64,000 nucleotides of DNA from Paenibacillus silviterrae. GTDB taxonomy: Bacteria; Bacillota; Bacilli; Paenibacillales; NBRC-103111. The position numbers were made by a program, and so were the translations under genes. The stretch spans positions 1,054,001 through 1,118,000 of the forward strand of contig NZ_JASKUT010000001.1 of assembly GCF_030167925.1 (NCBI RefSeq), in the 5' to 3' direction. Positions 28,231 through 36,436 of the stretch are shown piece after piece (the first letter of the stretch is position 1; each line of letters opens with the position of its first letter). The notes under the pieces are model-generated. The model was not told the origin of the DNA. It did no database searches and was given only the letters and a program-made list of their open reading frames with translations.

Positions 28231-30287
28231 TGATGAGTATGGATCTATATGAAATTCCGGTCACGCAGGTGTCCGGTGTCAAAGGCAAGAAGTCCGAGGA
28301 GCTGCTCACGCTGGGAATTTCCAGTGTTGGGCAGCTGCTTGACTATTATCCTTTCCGCTACGAGGATTACACGCTTCGTGACTTGACCCAGGTGAAGGAC
28401 GGAGACAAGATTACCGTGCAGGGCACGATCGCCGGCATGCCGCAGGTACAGATGTACGGCCGGACCAAATCAAGAATGACCTGCAAGCTTATGGTCGATT
28501 CTCTCTTCGTAACGGCGGTCTGGTTTAACCGTCATTTTCTGAAGGACAAGCTGGCGGCAGGCAATGAAGTGGTGCTTACGGGGAAATGGGACCAAAGGCG
28601 GCTTCATATTACGGTATCGGAAACGGAGTTTCCGGGCCAAGGCGCTTCCCAGATCGGCACCCTGCAGCCGGTCTATTCCGTGACCGCTGCACTTACGCAG
28701 AAGTGGATGCGGCAGACGATGAAGCAGGCGCTGACGCAGTTCGCCGGCCTCATTCCGGAGGTGCTGCCGGCGGAGCTGCTGCAGAGCTACCGCTTGCTGC
28801 CGCGCAAACAGGCGGTAGCGCTGCTGCACATGCCCGGAAGCACGGAGGAGGGACAGCGCGCGCGGAAGCGGATGGTGTATGAGGAGCTGTTTCTGTTTCA
28901 GCTGAAAATGCAGGCCTACCGCGCCTTGAATCATGACCGCTCCGACGGGGTAGCCCATCCGGTGGATCTTCCGGCCGTTCGGGCCTTCGTCCGGGCACTT
29001 CCCTTCAAGCTGACCGATTCTCAGAAGACGGTGCTGGCTGAGATTTTGCACGATCTTCAGCAGCCGTACTGTATGAATCGGCTGCTTCAAGGCGACGTCG
29101 GCGCGGGCAAAACGGTCGTTGCCGCTGCGGCCTTGTTCGCTGCCGTTAAGGCAGGCTATCAAGGGGCGCTCATGGTGCCGACCGAAATCCTGGCGGAGCA
29201 GCACAAGCGGTCGCTGGAGCGGCTCTATGAGCCTTACGGCATCCAGGTGGCGCTGCTTACCGGCAGCTTGACGGACCGGCAGCGCCGTGACGTGCTGGGG
29301 GCGCTGCAGATGGGGATGATTGACGTTGTGGTCGGCACCCATGCGTTGATTCAGGAGGATGTATTCTTCCGCAAGCTGGGGTTGGTCGTCACCGACGAGC
29401 AGCATCGCTTCGGCGTGAATCAGCGAAGCATTCTGCGCCGCAAGGGGATGAATCCCGACGTGCTGACGATGACGGCGACACCCATTCCCCGCACGCTGGC
29501 CATTACGGCTTTCGGGGATATGGACGTATCCACGCTGAAGGAGCTGCCGAAGGGCCGCAAGCCGATCAAGACGTATGCGGTCACGCATGCCATGCTGGAG
29601 CGCGTGCTTGGCTTTATCCGCCGCGAGGTGGATCAAGGGCGGCAGGCGTACATCATTTGCCCTCTGATCGAAGAGTCGGAGAAGCTCGACGTCCAGAACG
29701 CCATCGACGTGCATGCTCAGCTGCAGCATGAATTCCCCGGCTTCCGTGTCGGCTTGCTGCACGGGCGAATGGCTCCGGCCGAGAAGGATGCCGTCATGCG
29801 GGAATTCAGTGAAGGCCGTGTGCAGGTGCTCGTGTCCACCACCGTCATTGAGGTAGGTGTCGATGTGCCGAATTCGACGCTCATGGTCGTGTATGACGCC
29901 GATCGTTTCGGGCTGTCCCAGCTGCATCAGCTGCGGGGCAGGGTAGGGCGGGGAGAGCATCAGTCGTATTGCGTGCTGATCGCCGACCCGAAGAACGAGG
30001 TAGGCAAGGAGCGCATGAAGGCGATGACGGATACGAACGACGGCTTCGAAATCGCAAGACGCGATTTGGAGCTTCGCGGGCCGGGCGACTTCTTCGGCAC
30101 GAAGCAGAGCGGGATGCCGGAGTTCCGCATCGCGGATATGGTGACCGACTTCGAGGTCATGGAGCAAGCGCGGGACGATGCTGCCCGGCTGGTGCGGCAG
30201 TCCGACTTCTGGACCTCCGCTTCCTACGTCATGCTCCGTCAATATTTGCAGCGGGAGCAAATTTTCTCTAACGATTTATTGGACTAA
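28230..30287 (+). CDS. recG: ATP-dependent DNA helicase RecG
   Basis: RecG remodels stalled forks and branch-migrates Holliday junctions. The 685-residue product has the N-terminal wedge/OB domain (PFRYEDYT, VQGTIAGMPQVQ), Walker A GDVGAGKTVVA (about 290), the box II motif TDEQHRFGV, TATPIPRTLA and the C-terminal helicase motifs QLRGRVGRG. The start ATG at 28230 overlaps the previous stop (TAATG), with GGAAGG just upstream; a second ATG follows directly. Confidence 0.96.
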   Translation: MMSMDLYEIPVTQVSGVKGKKSEELLTLGISSVGQLLDYYPFRYEDYTLRDLTQVKDGDKITVQGTIAGMPQVQMYGRTKSRMTCKLMVDSLFVTAVWFNRHFLKDKLAAGNEVVLTGKWDQRRLHITVSETEFPGQGASQIGTLQPVYSVTAALTQKWMRQTMKQALTQFAGLIPEVLPAELLQSYRLLPRKQAVALLHMPGSTEEGQRARKRMVYEELFLFQLKMQAYRALNHDRSDGVAHPVDLPAVRAFVRALPFKLTDSQKTVLAEILHDLQQPYCMNRLLQGDVGAGKTVVAAAALFAAVKAGYQGALMVPTEILAEQHKRSLERLYEPYGIQVALLTGSLTDRQRRDVLGALQMGMIDVVVGTHALIQEDVFFRKLGLVVTDEQHRFGVNQRSILRRKGMNPDVLTMTATPIPRTLAITAFGDMDVSTLKELPKGRKPIKTYAVTHAMLERVLGFIRREVDQGRQAYIICPLIEESEKLDVQNAIDVHAQLQHEFPGFRVGLLHGRMAPAEKDAVMREFSEGRVQVLVSTTVIEVGVDVPNSTLMVVYDADRFGLSQLHQLRGRVGRGEHQSYCVLIADPKNEVGKERMKAMTDTNDGFEIARRDLELRGPGDFFGTKQSGMPEFRIADMVTDFEVMEQARDDAARLVRQSDFWTSASYVMLRQYLQREQIFSNDLLD

Positions 30288-30395
30288 TTTCATTCTTCTT
30301 ATGGAAAATGGGGACACATGTCCAAGCACTCCGTCATAGAATTACTTTAGCACGAGGGAAACAGGCATAAAGTGATGAAGACGGAGGTGTGCGGC

Positions 30396-30683
30396 ATGGC
30401 TTATGCAAAGCATGGCTTCGATCCTGCTCAGGTGGAGCGGATCAAGCTGAAGATGAAGAACCCCGAGGTCAAGGAACGCGTGAAGATGATCCTCAAGGGC
30501 GTTAATAAATACGATCTGCAGGATCGCGTCAAGGTGCGCCGTTTCGTAGGAATGCTGACCAAGGTGCTCGGGGAGAAGCTCACCGAAGCGCAAACGGATC
30601 ATCTGGTGAACTTCGTCATCTCCCAAAAGATCGACCCGAACAATACGTTTCACCTCATCAAGCTGTGGGGAATGTTTCGTTAA
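30396..30683 (+). CDS. spoVIF: Stage VI sporulation protein F
   Basis: The 95-residue product (MAYAKHGFDPAQVERIKLKM) resembles SpoVIF, a coat-assembly regulator working with GerE in B. subtilis; the C-terminal half (VRRFVGMLTKVLGEKLTEAQTDHLV) follows the family spacing of a short helical protein. GGAGGTG precedes the ATG by 7 bases. It lies 108 bases after recG and ends before a strong terminator. Identification is by overall pattern, not by a catalytic motif. Confidence 0.75.
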   Translation: MAYAKHGFDPAQVERIKLKMKNPEVKERVKMILKGVNKYDLQDRVKVRRFVGMLTKVLGEKLTEAQTDHLVNFVISQKIDPNNTFHLIKLWGMFR

Positions 30684-30697
30684 GCTGCGAACTGCGG

Positions 30698-30726
30698 AAA
30701 GGCCGGTACCGGGTACCGGCCTTTTT
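30698..30726. terminator. Bidirectional terminator between spoVIF and the Crp/Fnr gene
   Basis: AAAGGCCGGTACC and GGTACCGGCCTTT form a very stable stem with T residues on the plus-strand side and A on the other. It can end both convergent transcripts. Confidence 0.85.
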
Positions 30727-30738
30727 GGCGTATCCCGG

Positions 30739-31242
30739 CTATGCCCGATCCGCCCGCAGCAGCCGGTTTACCGTCTCGCGGCGAATACCGATCAGCTGGC
30801 CGATCTCTTCTTGAGTCAGCACATCGGTAAGCGAGACGTCCGGCGATAAGTATTCGGCGAACCAGCTGCGCAGCTGCCCCAGCTTCTCGGCAGGGGTTAC
30901 CTGGGTCAGCTGGTCGATCCGCAGCTGCATCATGCGCAGCTTACTTTGCAGCAGCAGCGCCACCTCGCGGTATTTTTCCGGATTCCGCTCCAGCTCCTCG
31001 TACCACTCCTTCGGCGAAACCCGCTCCACCTCTGTGGTCATTAAAGCAATGGCCGTTCCGTGATAGTCCTTGGGGGTCATTAACGAATGATGGGGAATCA
31101 TCTCACCGGGAACAATAATATTAAATAAGAACGGGTGGCCCTCTTCGTTCACTCGGACGATTTTGAGCAGGCCGCTTTGGATCCGAAACAGAGGACCGGT
31201 TTCTCCCTGCCGGAATAATGTTTCTCCCTTATGCAGAAGCAT
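30739..31242 (-). CDS. Crp/Fnr family transcriptional regulator
   Basis: The 167-residue product has a shortened cyclic-nucleotide-binding-like beta barrel (KGETLFRQGETGPLFRIQSGLLKI), a long dimer helix and a winged helix-turn-helix (LTQEEIGQLIGIRRETVNRLL). It lacks an Fnr cysteine cluster. Compared with typical 220-230-residue members the barrel is short at its N-terminus. GGGAGGTGAG precedes the ATG at 31240-31242. Its effector and targets cannot be read; the divergent methyltransferase gene is a natural candidate target. Confidence 0.85.
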   Translation of the reverse strand: MLLHKGETLFRQGETGPLFRIQSGLLKIVRVNEEGHPFLFNIIVPGEMIPHHSLMTPKDYHGTAIALMTTEVERVSPKEWYEELERNPEKYREVALLLQSKLRMMQLRIDQLTQVTPAEKLGQLRSWFAEYLSPDVSLTDVLTQEEIGQLIGIRRETVNRLLRADRA

Positions 31243-31448
31243 GGTAAGCTCACCTCCCGGTCATCATAACATGGAAAGGCAAAGGCAGGGAACCCCATGT
31301 CTTTTTTGCGCTGCTTGGGGTTTGATTAGCCCTGGGATGGTGTCTTTCTCTTATTGTTAAGAAAATCTTCAGAAGTTTCATGCTACAATCTTATGATTTT
31401 TTGGATAAGCTAAGAGCTAGGATTGGAAACAAGGAGTGATAACGATTT

Positions 31449-32042
31449 ATGTCATTACATTCGACGCTGACCTCAAGGCTATCCGATAAGGTGATGTTTT
31501 TTCAAAAATTTCTGCGCAGTCCCCGCGACGTCGGCAGCTTGATTCCCAGCTCTACGGCGCTGACGGAGAAAATGCTGGAGCCCGTCGACTGGGCGAATGT
31601 GCGGGCGATGGCGGAGCTTGGGGCGGGAACCGGCGTATTCACCCGCGCCATTCACGAAAGGAAGCATCCGGAGTGCAAAGTACTGGTCTGCGAAAAGGAT
31701 GCAGGCATGCGCTCGCAGCTGCGGGAAAAGTATGACGGGCTATATTTTTACCATGATGCGCAAAAGATGCTTCAAGGGCTTTCCGGCTACGGGATGGATC
31801 GGCTCGATTGTGTCGTCTCGGGGCTGCCTTTCGCCAATTTTCCTGCCGAAATGAGGGAACGGATCATATCACAGGTGAAGCAGTCGCTGACAGAAGACGG
31901 TGTCTTCATCGCCTTTCAATACTCGCTGCAGATGAAGCGGCTGCTGACTTCGTGCTTCGACGAGGTGAGCATCGGCTTCGTTCCATGGAATATCCCCCCG
32001 GCCTTCGTTTACGTATGCCGTCAGAAGAAGGCGATCAGATGA
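31449..32042 (+). CDS. SAM-dependent methyltransferase, phospholipid N-methyltransferase-like
   Basis: The 197-residue protein has a SAM site (MAELGAGTGVFTRAI), a second acidic motif (VLVCEKDAG) and CVVSGLPFANFP in the motif IV position, a pattern of the COG3963 phospholipid N-methyltransferase group related to KsgA. The N-terminus FFQKFLRSPRDVGSLIPSS is typical of that group. It overlaps the DedA gene by four bases (ATGA), so the pair probably acts at the membrane. A TG-extended -10 (TACAAT, 31384-31389) lies about 60 bases upstream. The lipid substrate is inferred. Confidence 0.75.
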   Translation: MSLHSTLTSRLSDKVMFFQKFLRSPRDVGSLIPSSTALTEKMLEPVDWANVRAMAELGAGTGVFTRAIHERKHPECKVLVCEKDAGMRSQLREKYDGLYFYHDAQKMLQGLSGYGMDRLDCVVSGLPFANFPAEMRERIISQVKQSLTEDGVFIAFQYSLQMKRLLTSCFDEVSIGFVPWNIPPAFVYVCRQKKAIR

Positions 32043-32641
32043 CGGTTGATGCACTTCTGCAGTATGTGGAGCAGTTCGGTTATTTTGCTTTATTTTTCGC
32101 GTTGTGGCTTGGAATCGTGGGCATGCCCATCCCGGATGAGGCGGTTGTCATGACCGGCGGGATGGTCGCCTCTCTTCATATTCTACAGATCCTTCCGGCC
32201 TTTATTGTTACTTATCTTGGAGTCGTTTCGGGGTTATCGTTAGGCTATGTGCTTGGCCGCATGATGGGTCCGCCGATTGTGGAGCGGCTCATGAAACGGA
32301 AAAATATGAGACGTCCCCTCGAGAGGTCGCAGCGTCTTCTGGAACGCTATGGCCGCGCTACGCTCATCTTTAGTTACTTTCTCCCGGTGGTTCGCCATGT
32401 AGTGCCTTATCTTGTTGGGGTTCATCGGATGCCCTTCGGATGGTATGCGCTTTATTCTTATTCGACCGGTCTGGTCTGGACGGCAGGCTTCTTTACAGTA
32501 GGCTACTATTTCGGCGGAAATATCGAGAGGATCGCTGCAGCCGTCTATCGCTACGGCTGGTTCGTGCTGGCGGGAGCAGGGTGCGTAGCTCTTGCGGTTT
32601 GGGGGGTTCGGAGCCTGCGGCAGCGAAACGTGTCTAACTAA
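32039..32641 (+). CDS. DedA/SNARE-associated family membrane protein
   Basis: The 200-residue protein has 4-5 membrane segments and the DedA pattern: an N-terminal re-entrant region (GMPIPDEAVVMTGGM), a basic loop with RYGRATLIFSYFLPVVRHVVPYLVG, and a final helix. DedA proteins are lipid flippases/scramblases, with UptA and PetA as examples. The start overlaps the methyltransferase stop. Pairing with a lipid methyltransferase-like gene suggests a lipid-related job (inference). Confidence 0.88.
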   Translation: MTVDALLQYVEQFGYFALFFALWLGIVGMPIPDEAVVMTGGMVASLHILQILPAFIVTYLGVVSGLSLGYVLGRMMGPPIVERLMKRKNMRRPLERSQRLLERYGRATLIFSYFLPVVRHVVPYLVGVHRMPFGWYALYSYSTGLVWTAGFFTVGYYFGGNIERIAAAVYRYGWFVLAGAGCVALAVWGVRSLRQRNVSN

Positions 32642-32642
32642 G

Positions 32643-32696
32643 AAAAAGCCGATCCGTTGCGGGGGAAAAGCGATTCCCGCACGGATCGGCTTTATA
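32643..32696. terminator. Bidirectional terminator between the DedA and LTA synthase genes
   Basis: AAAAAGCCGATCCGT and ACGGATCGGCTTT pair over 13 bases around an inner GCGGG/CCCGC stem. It closes both convergent genes. Confidence 0.8.
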
Positions 32697-32698
32697 GG

Positions 32699-34501
32699 TT
32701 ACTTCATCATCGGCAGTGCATATTTGTTGCCGTACAGCAAATCGTATTGCACCATCTCGTAATCGCGGAGCAGCTCCTCCTGTCCGTCGCTAAGCTCGAG
32801 CAGCGGCTGCCCGCCGGCATCTACATAGACGCTGCGCGTCAATCCCGGCAGCTCCCGCTTCACCGCTTGCAGCAGCTGATAAAAAGGAGGCTGCTGCAAG
32901 CCGGCCTGCTCGAATAGGATCGGTCCGAAGAAGGACGGCGATACCGTGCCTAGGCTTTGCGCCTTCATAGGGTAATTGGCCGCAAGGAGAAGCGGAGTTT
33001 CATGCTGGAACTGCGTCCGCTCCATTTCGGATAGGCCTTCGGTTCCTTGGATATAGGTGGACTCCTCCAGCGCAGGCAGATGGTCCCCGAATACAAGCAC
33101 GATCGTCGGCCGCTTCACTTCCTGAATGGAATCAATCAAATATTGAATCGCCCGGTCGGATTCCCGGATACTCTGGGCATAGCTTTCGAGCTCCTTCTTA
33201 CCGGAGCCCTTCAGCCCTTTGACCGTCAGAGGATCGGCGCCTGCCACTCCTTGAATGGGCAAATGATTTTGCATCGTGACCAGATGGATGAATTGCGGCG
33301 CCTCTCCTGCGTTCAGTACATCCATCACTTGCCGGGTGGCGGCCATATCGGAAATAAATCCGTTATCCGTTAAAGTGTCTGTATAGGCGATGTTATCCTG
33401 AGTGATGAATTGATCGAAGCCGAGCACCGGATACACGCGGTTCCGGTTGTAGAAGGTTCCGTCGAACGGATGAATCGCCGTCGTTTGGTAGCCTTTGTCC
33501 TTCAGCAGGCTGACCATGGACGGGAAGCGATCGGTTTTGACCAAAAGCTGCTGATAAGGCGTTGCTCCTTGATTGATAAACGACATGGAAAGCCCTGTGA
33601 GCGCCTCGAATTCCACATTGGAGGTACCGCCGCCGTACGTAGGGGACAGCGACTTGCCTGACGGAAACCGCTTTTCATTCCGGTGCAGTCTGCTGAGTGG
33701 ATCCTCACTGAAGGAGACGCCGGAGAGCCGCGTCGGATCGAACAAGGATTCGTTCATGACCAGAACGATATTCGGCTGCTCCTCCGAAGCCCCCGCAGCG
33801 GAGGCCGGATTCGTATATTTATGGAGGATCCGGTTGATCTCTTCTTCGCTGTAGCCTGCCGGCTGGCTTTGAATTTTCGCTCCTATATTTTGCAGAAAGG
33901 CGATCACAAATCCATTCATCAAATAATTTTCCCGCTGGTTCCAGTTGTGATCGACGACGCCCAGCTTGGAAAGCGGCTTGGCAAATACCGTGCTCTGTAC
34001 GTGAAAGCAGGAGAATACCATGAGCGCCGCTGCGAACACACAGCCGAAACGGTAAGCCATTCCCTTTCTGGCTCTCGGAAGAAAGAACGTTGCCGTCAAT
34101 AACACAACGCTCCCGGCCAGCACAGCGGTCACGATCCGCGGCGAGGCGATATCCCGGGCAATGTTCAGTATTTCCGAAAACTGCCTCAGCTGGTTTAAAT
34201 CCCAGGGATAGACCGGCTCCCCCAATACCATCAGTTTATGATAATTGCCGAACGTCAAGGCGCCGATCGCCGCGGCTGCGATGCCTGCCGCGAACAGCGT
34301 ATTATCGAACAAGCCGTCCAGTCCGAGAATCAGGATGAACAGAATCGCCGTCGATAGAGCATACAGCGGCATATTATCGCGCATCCAATCGATCCAGCTG
34401 TCCTCGAACGGCTTAAAGGATGCATATTGCATCGCAAGGACAAGAAGATTGGCCGTCACGAAGGAGATTCCCAGACTCCAGCCGGTTTTGAACCGCTTCA
34501 T
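32699..34501 (-). CDS. LTA synthase family protein (membrane sulfatase fold)
   Basis: Such enzymes polymerise glycerol phosphate from phosphatidylglycerol onto a glycolipid (lipoteichoic acid) or prime it. The 600-residue product has five N-terminal membrane helices (to about residue 165) and an extracellular sulfatase domain with the first metal ligand in NIVLVMNESLFD, the candidate catalytic threonine in YGGGTSNVEFEALTG, and FGDHLPALEE near the C-terminus. AAAGGAGAGG precedes the ATG at 34499-34501. The upstream region has a PhoP-box-like array over a candidate -10 and a terminator-like hairpin in the leader. Whether it is the main LtaS or a YfnI/YvgJ/YqgS-type paralogue cannot be told. Confidence 0.9.
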   Translation of the reverse strand: MKRFKTGWSLGISFVTANLLVLAMQYASFKPFEDSWIDWMRDNMPLYALSTAILFILILGLDGLFDNTLFAAGIAAAAIGALTFGNYHKLMVLGEPVYPWDLNQLRQFSEILNIARDIASPRIVTAVLAGSVVLLTATFFLPRARKGMAYRFGCVFAAALMVFSCFHVQSTVFAKPLSKLGVVDHNWNQRENYLMNGFVIAFLQNIGAKIQSQPAGYSEEEINRILHKYTNPASAAGASEEQPNIVLVMNESLFDPTRLSGVSFSEDPLSRLHRNEKRFPSGKSLSPTYGGGTSNVEFEALTGLSMSFINQGATPYQQLLVKTDRFPSMVSLLKDKGYQTTAIHPFDGTFYNRNRVYPVLGFDQFITQDNIAYTDTLTDNGFISDMAATRQVMDVLNAGEAPQFIHLVTMQNHLPIQGVAGADPLTVKGLKGSGKKELESYAQSIRESDRAIQYLIDSIQEVKRPTIVLVFGDHLPALEESTYIQGTEGLSEMERTQFQHETPLLLAANYPMKAQSLGTVSPSFFGPILFEQAGLQQPPFYQLLQAVKRELPGLTRSVYVDAGGQPLLELSDGQEELLRDYEMVQYDLLYGNKYALPMMK

Positions 34502-34525
34502 AAAGAACCTCTCCTTTCTTCGTTG

Positions 34526-34560
34526 AAAAAAGCAAAAGAGCCTCTGTGGTGGCAGGCTCC
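34526..34560 (-). terminator. Terminator-like hairpin in the LTA synthase leader (possible attenuator)
   Basis: Read on the minus strand, GAGCCT (34554-34559) pairs with AGGCTC (34538-34543) across a 10-base loop, followed by TTTTGCTTTTTT. No minus-strand gene lies upstream, so the hairpin sits between the candidate promoter and the ribosome site of the LTA synthase gene. The stem is only 6 bp. Confidence 0.5.
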
Positions 34561-34589
34561 TCCGTCAGGTGCTATTCCGTTGACCGTTT

Positions 34590-34628
34590 TTTACAATTTC
34601 ATTATATTTTCTTTACATTAAATTAACA
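34590..34628 (+). promoter_or_regulatory. PhoP-box-like array over the LTA synthase promoter region
   Basis: Hexamers TTTACA (34590), ATTATA (34601), TTTACA (34612) and TTAACA (34623) are spaced exactly 11 bases apart on the plus strand. PhoP of Bacillus binds TT(A/C/T)ACA hexamers with 5-base gaps; three of four match fully and one matches four of six. The imperfect hexamer is the reverse complement of TATAAT, the candidate -10 of the divergent LTA synthase gene. Confidence 0.55.
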
Positions 34629-34728
34629 TGAAAATAGACTGAAAGTTTGCTGAAAGCTCAAAGAGAGCCGTTCGATTGCGTTCCGACGCTGCCGGGCGGC
34701 ATTTCTTTTTGTTTCCAAAAAAATTTGC

Positions 34729-34759
34729 TTGCATATCGAACTTGTGTTCGGTATATAAT
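34729..34759 (+). promoter_or_regulatory. SOS promoter of the Y-family polymerase operon
   Basis: TTGCAT (34729-34734) and TATAAT (34754-34759) are 19 bases apart, and a perfect LexA box lies in the spacer. Transcription would start just before or in the second LexA box. Confidence 0.65.
34737..34750 (+). promoter_or_regulatory. LexA (DinR) box 1, perfect consensus
   Basis: CGAACTTGTGTTCG matches the Bacillus SOS consensus CGAAC-N4-GTTCG at every position. It lies between the -35 and -10 of the operon that starts at 34800, so LexA binding would block RNA polymerase. Confidence 0.88.
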
Positions 34760-34767
34760 AAAGAATA

Positions 34768-34781
34768 CGAATACACGTTCG
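34768..34781 (+). promoter_or_regulatory. LexA box 2, one mismatch
   Basis: CGAATACACGTTCG differs from the consensus by one base. It begins 31 bases after box 1, about three helical turns, so two LexA dimers could bind the same face. Confidence 0.7.
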
Positions 34782-34799
34782 CAATATGGTGGTGTGATT

Positions 34800-35171
34800 A
34801 TGAGTGGTAATCCAAGGGTTGAGACAGAAGAGGATATTCAAATCATCAAGGAATACACGCTGCTGCCTATTTTGCTGGATATGCTGGCACGAGATCTGAA
34901 CGAGCTGAAGATGTATAAGGACAAGGTTGTTTATCACCATGTGATCTCTTACCTTCAAGAGGTCGAACGGTCGATTTTTCCGGAGCTGCAGGCGATCAAG
35001 AGCAGGATGAGGAAGCACAATATTCAAATTTTGAAGACGGAAATGAACGCACTGGGCATCGAGGTGGAGTATAAGGTCCGGGGCTACATTCATCATTTTC
35101 AAATGTTAAGGAGCCTGGTGAAAGCGGAGCTCATGACCTTGCTTATGGACATAAGGAGGCGGTTAACATGA
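34800..35171 (+). CDS. Small protein of unknown function, first gene of the SOS polymerase operon
   Basis: The 123-residue product is mostly helical and charged, with no signal or membrane segment. Residues about 12-120 resemble the third gene of the operon position by position: IIKEYTLLP here against LMRDFIILP there, and a C-terminal RGYxxxFxM pattern in both. It begins MSGNPRVETEEDIQII. A GGTGGTG site precedes the ATG at 34800, and its stop overlaps the polymerase start (ATGA). The promoter carries two LexA boxes. I do not recognise a named family; a role as a polymerase partner is inferred from context. Confidence 0.8.
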   Translation: MSGNPRVETEEDIQIIKEYTLLPILLDMLARDLNELKMYKDKVVYHHVISYLQEVERSIFPELQAIKSRMRKHNIQILKTEMNALGIEVEYKVRGYIHHFQMLRSLVKAELMTLLMDIRRRLT

Positions 35172-36436
35172 CCGGGAAAAGCGAAAGAACGATTTTTTTG
35201 GCGGACTGCCAAAGCTTCTACGCCAGCGTGGAGAAGGCCGACCACCCCTGGTGCAGGGAGAAGCCGGTGGTGGTGGCGGGAGACCCGGCTCTTCGCTCCG
35301 GCATTGTTCTGGCTGCCTGCCCGATCGCCAAGGAATACGGGGTCACGACAGCCGAACGTCTGGGAGCCGCGATGAACAAGTGTCCCGAGCTGGTGGTCAT
35401 GCGTCCGCGCATGCAGCATTATATCGATGTGTCGCTGATGATTACGCAAATTTATAAGGAATATACGGACCTTGTGGAGATCTTCTCCATCGACGAGCAG
35501 TTTCTGGATGTAACCGGAAGCCTTCGGCTGTTCGGGGATCCCGTTACGATCGCCCGATCGATTCAGCAGAAGGTGCTGCAGCAGACGGGGATCAAGGTCA
35601 GGGTAGGGATCGGTACGAACAAGATGCTGGCGAAGCTGGCCACGGACATCTGGGCCAAGAAGAATTCTGAGGGCATTTTTACACTCAACCCGTCGGATGT
35701 GGAGGGGAAGCTCTGGAAGGAGCCGGTGAATAAAATGTTCGGCGTCGGTTCGAGAATGACGGGGCATTTTACCCGGTTAGGCATGCATACGATCGGGGAT
35801 ATTGCCCGCACGCCGCTGCCGCTTCTCAAGGATAAGTTCCGCAAGCGCTTCGGAAAGCAGAGCGACATCCATGCCGAGGTCATGTGGCGAACCGCGAACG
35901 GGCTCGATGATTCTCCCGTAACGCCGGGCACCTTCCTTACGCCGCCCAAGTCCGTCGGTCATATGATGACGCTGCCGAGAGACTACCTGGAGAACTCGGA
36001 GGTGGAAACGGTGCTTCTGGAGCTGACCGAGGAGGTTTGCCGCGATTGCCGCAGCAAAGGCTTTATGGGATGGGTTGTCTCCGTCAGCTGCATGTGCAGT
36101 CCGTATGAGCAGCCCACGGGGTTCTCGCGTCAGATGAAAATGCCGGACCCCACTAATCATACCAATACGGTATTTGAAGCGGCGAAGACGCTGTTCTACC
36201 GGTACTGGGACCGTATGCCGGTACGCCGGGTAGGGATTATGCTGAGCGGTCTCATCGATGATTCAGGCTATCAATTGACGCTGTTCGAGGATCAGATCAA
36301 GACGAGGGCTCTGGATAAGGCTACGGACCACATCAAGGAACGCTTCGGAAGCGCGGCGATCATCAGGGCCTCCTCGCTTCGAGCGGCAGGTCAGGCCATG
36401 ATGAGGTCACAAAAAATCGGAGGTCATTATAAATGA
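35168..36436 (+). CDS. Y-family DNA polymerase (UvrX/YqjW type)
   Basis: The 422-residue translesion polymerase has the metal-binding FLADCQSFYASVEKA (first Asp), the steric YFAST-type segment ACPIAKEYGV, the catalytic SIDEQFLDVTGS, the helix-hairpin-helix FGVGSRMTGHFTRLGMHTIGDI, and a little-finger domain ending in a possible clamp-binding YQLTLFED. This resembles B. subtilis UvrX and YqjW more than DinB because of length and the RLGAAMNKCPELVVM segment. It is the middle gene of a three-gene overlapping operon under LexA boxes, so it is a DNA-damage-induced polymerase. Confidence 0.93.
   Translation: MTGKSERTIFLADCQSFYASVEKADHPWCREKPVVVAGDPALRSGIVLAACPIAKEYGVTTAERLGAAMNKCPELVVMRPRMQHYIDVSLMITQIYKEYTDLVEIFSIDEQFLDVTGSLRLFGDPVTIARSIQQKVLQQTGIKVRVGIGTNKMLAKLATDIWAKKNSEGIFTLNPSDVEGKLWKEPVNKMFGVGSRMTGHFTRLGMHTIGDIARTPLPLLKDKFRKRFGKQSDIHAEVMWRTANGLDDSPVTPGTFLTPPKSVGHMMTLPRDYLENSEVETVLLELTEEVCRDCRSKGFMGWVVSVSCMCSPYEQPTGFSRQMKMPDPTNHTNTVFEAAKTLFYRYWDRMPVRRVGIMLSGLIDDSGYQLTLFEDQIKTRALDKATDHIKERFGSAAIIRASSLRAAGQAMMRSQKIGGHYK

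Noticed and set aside
28470..30260. A 596-codon open frame on the minus strand
   Set aside because: It is antisense to recG, whose helicase motifs are intact, and has no ribosome site.
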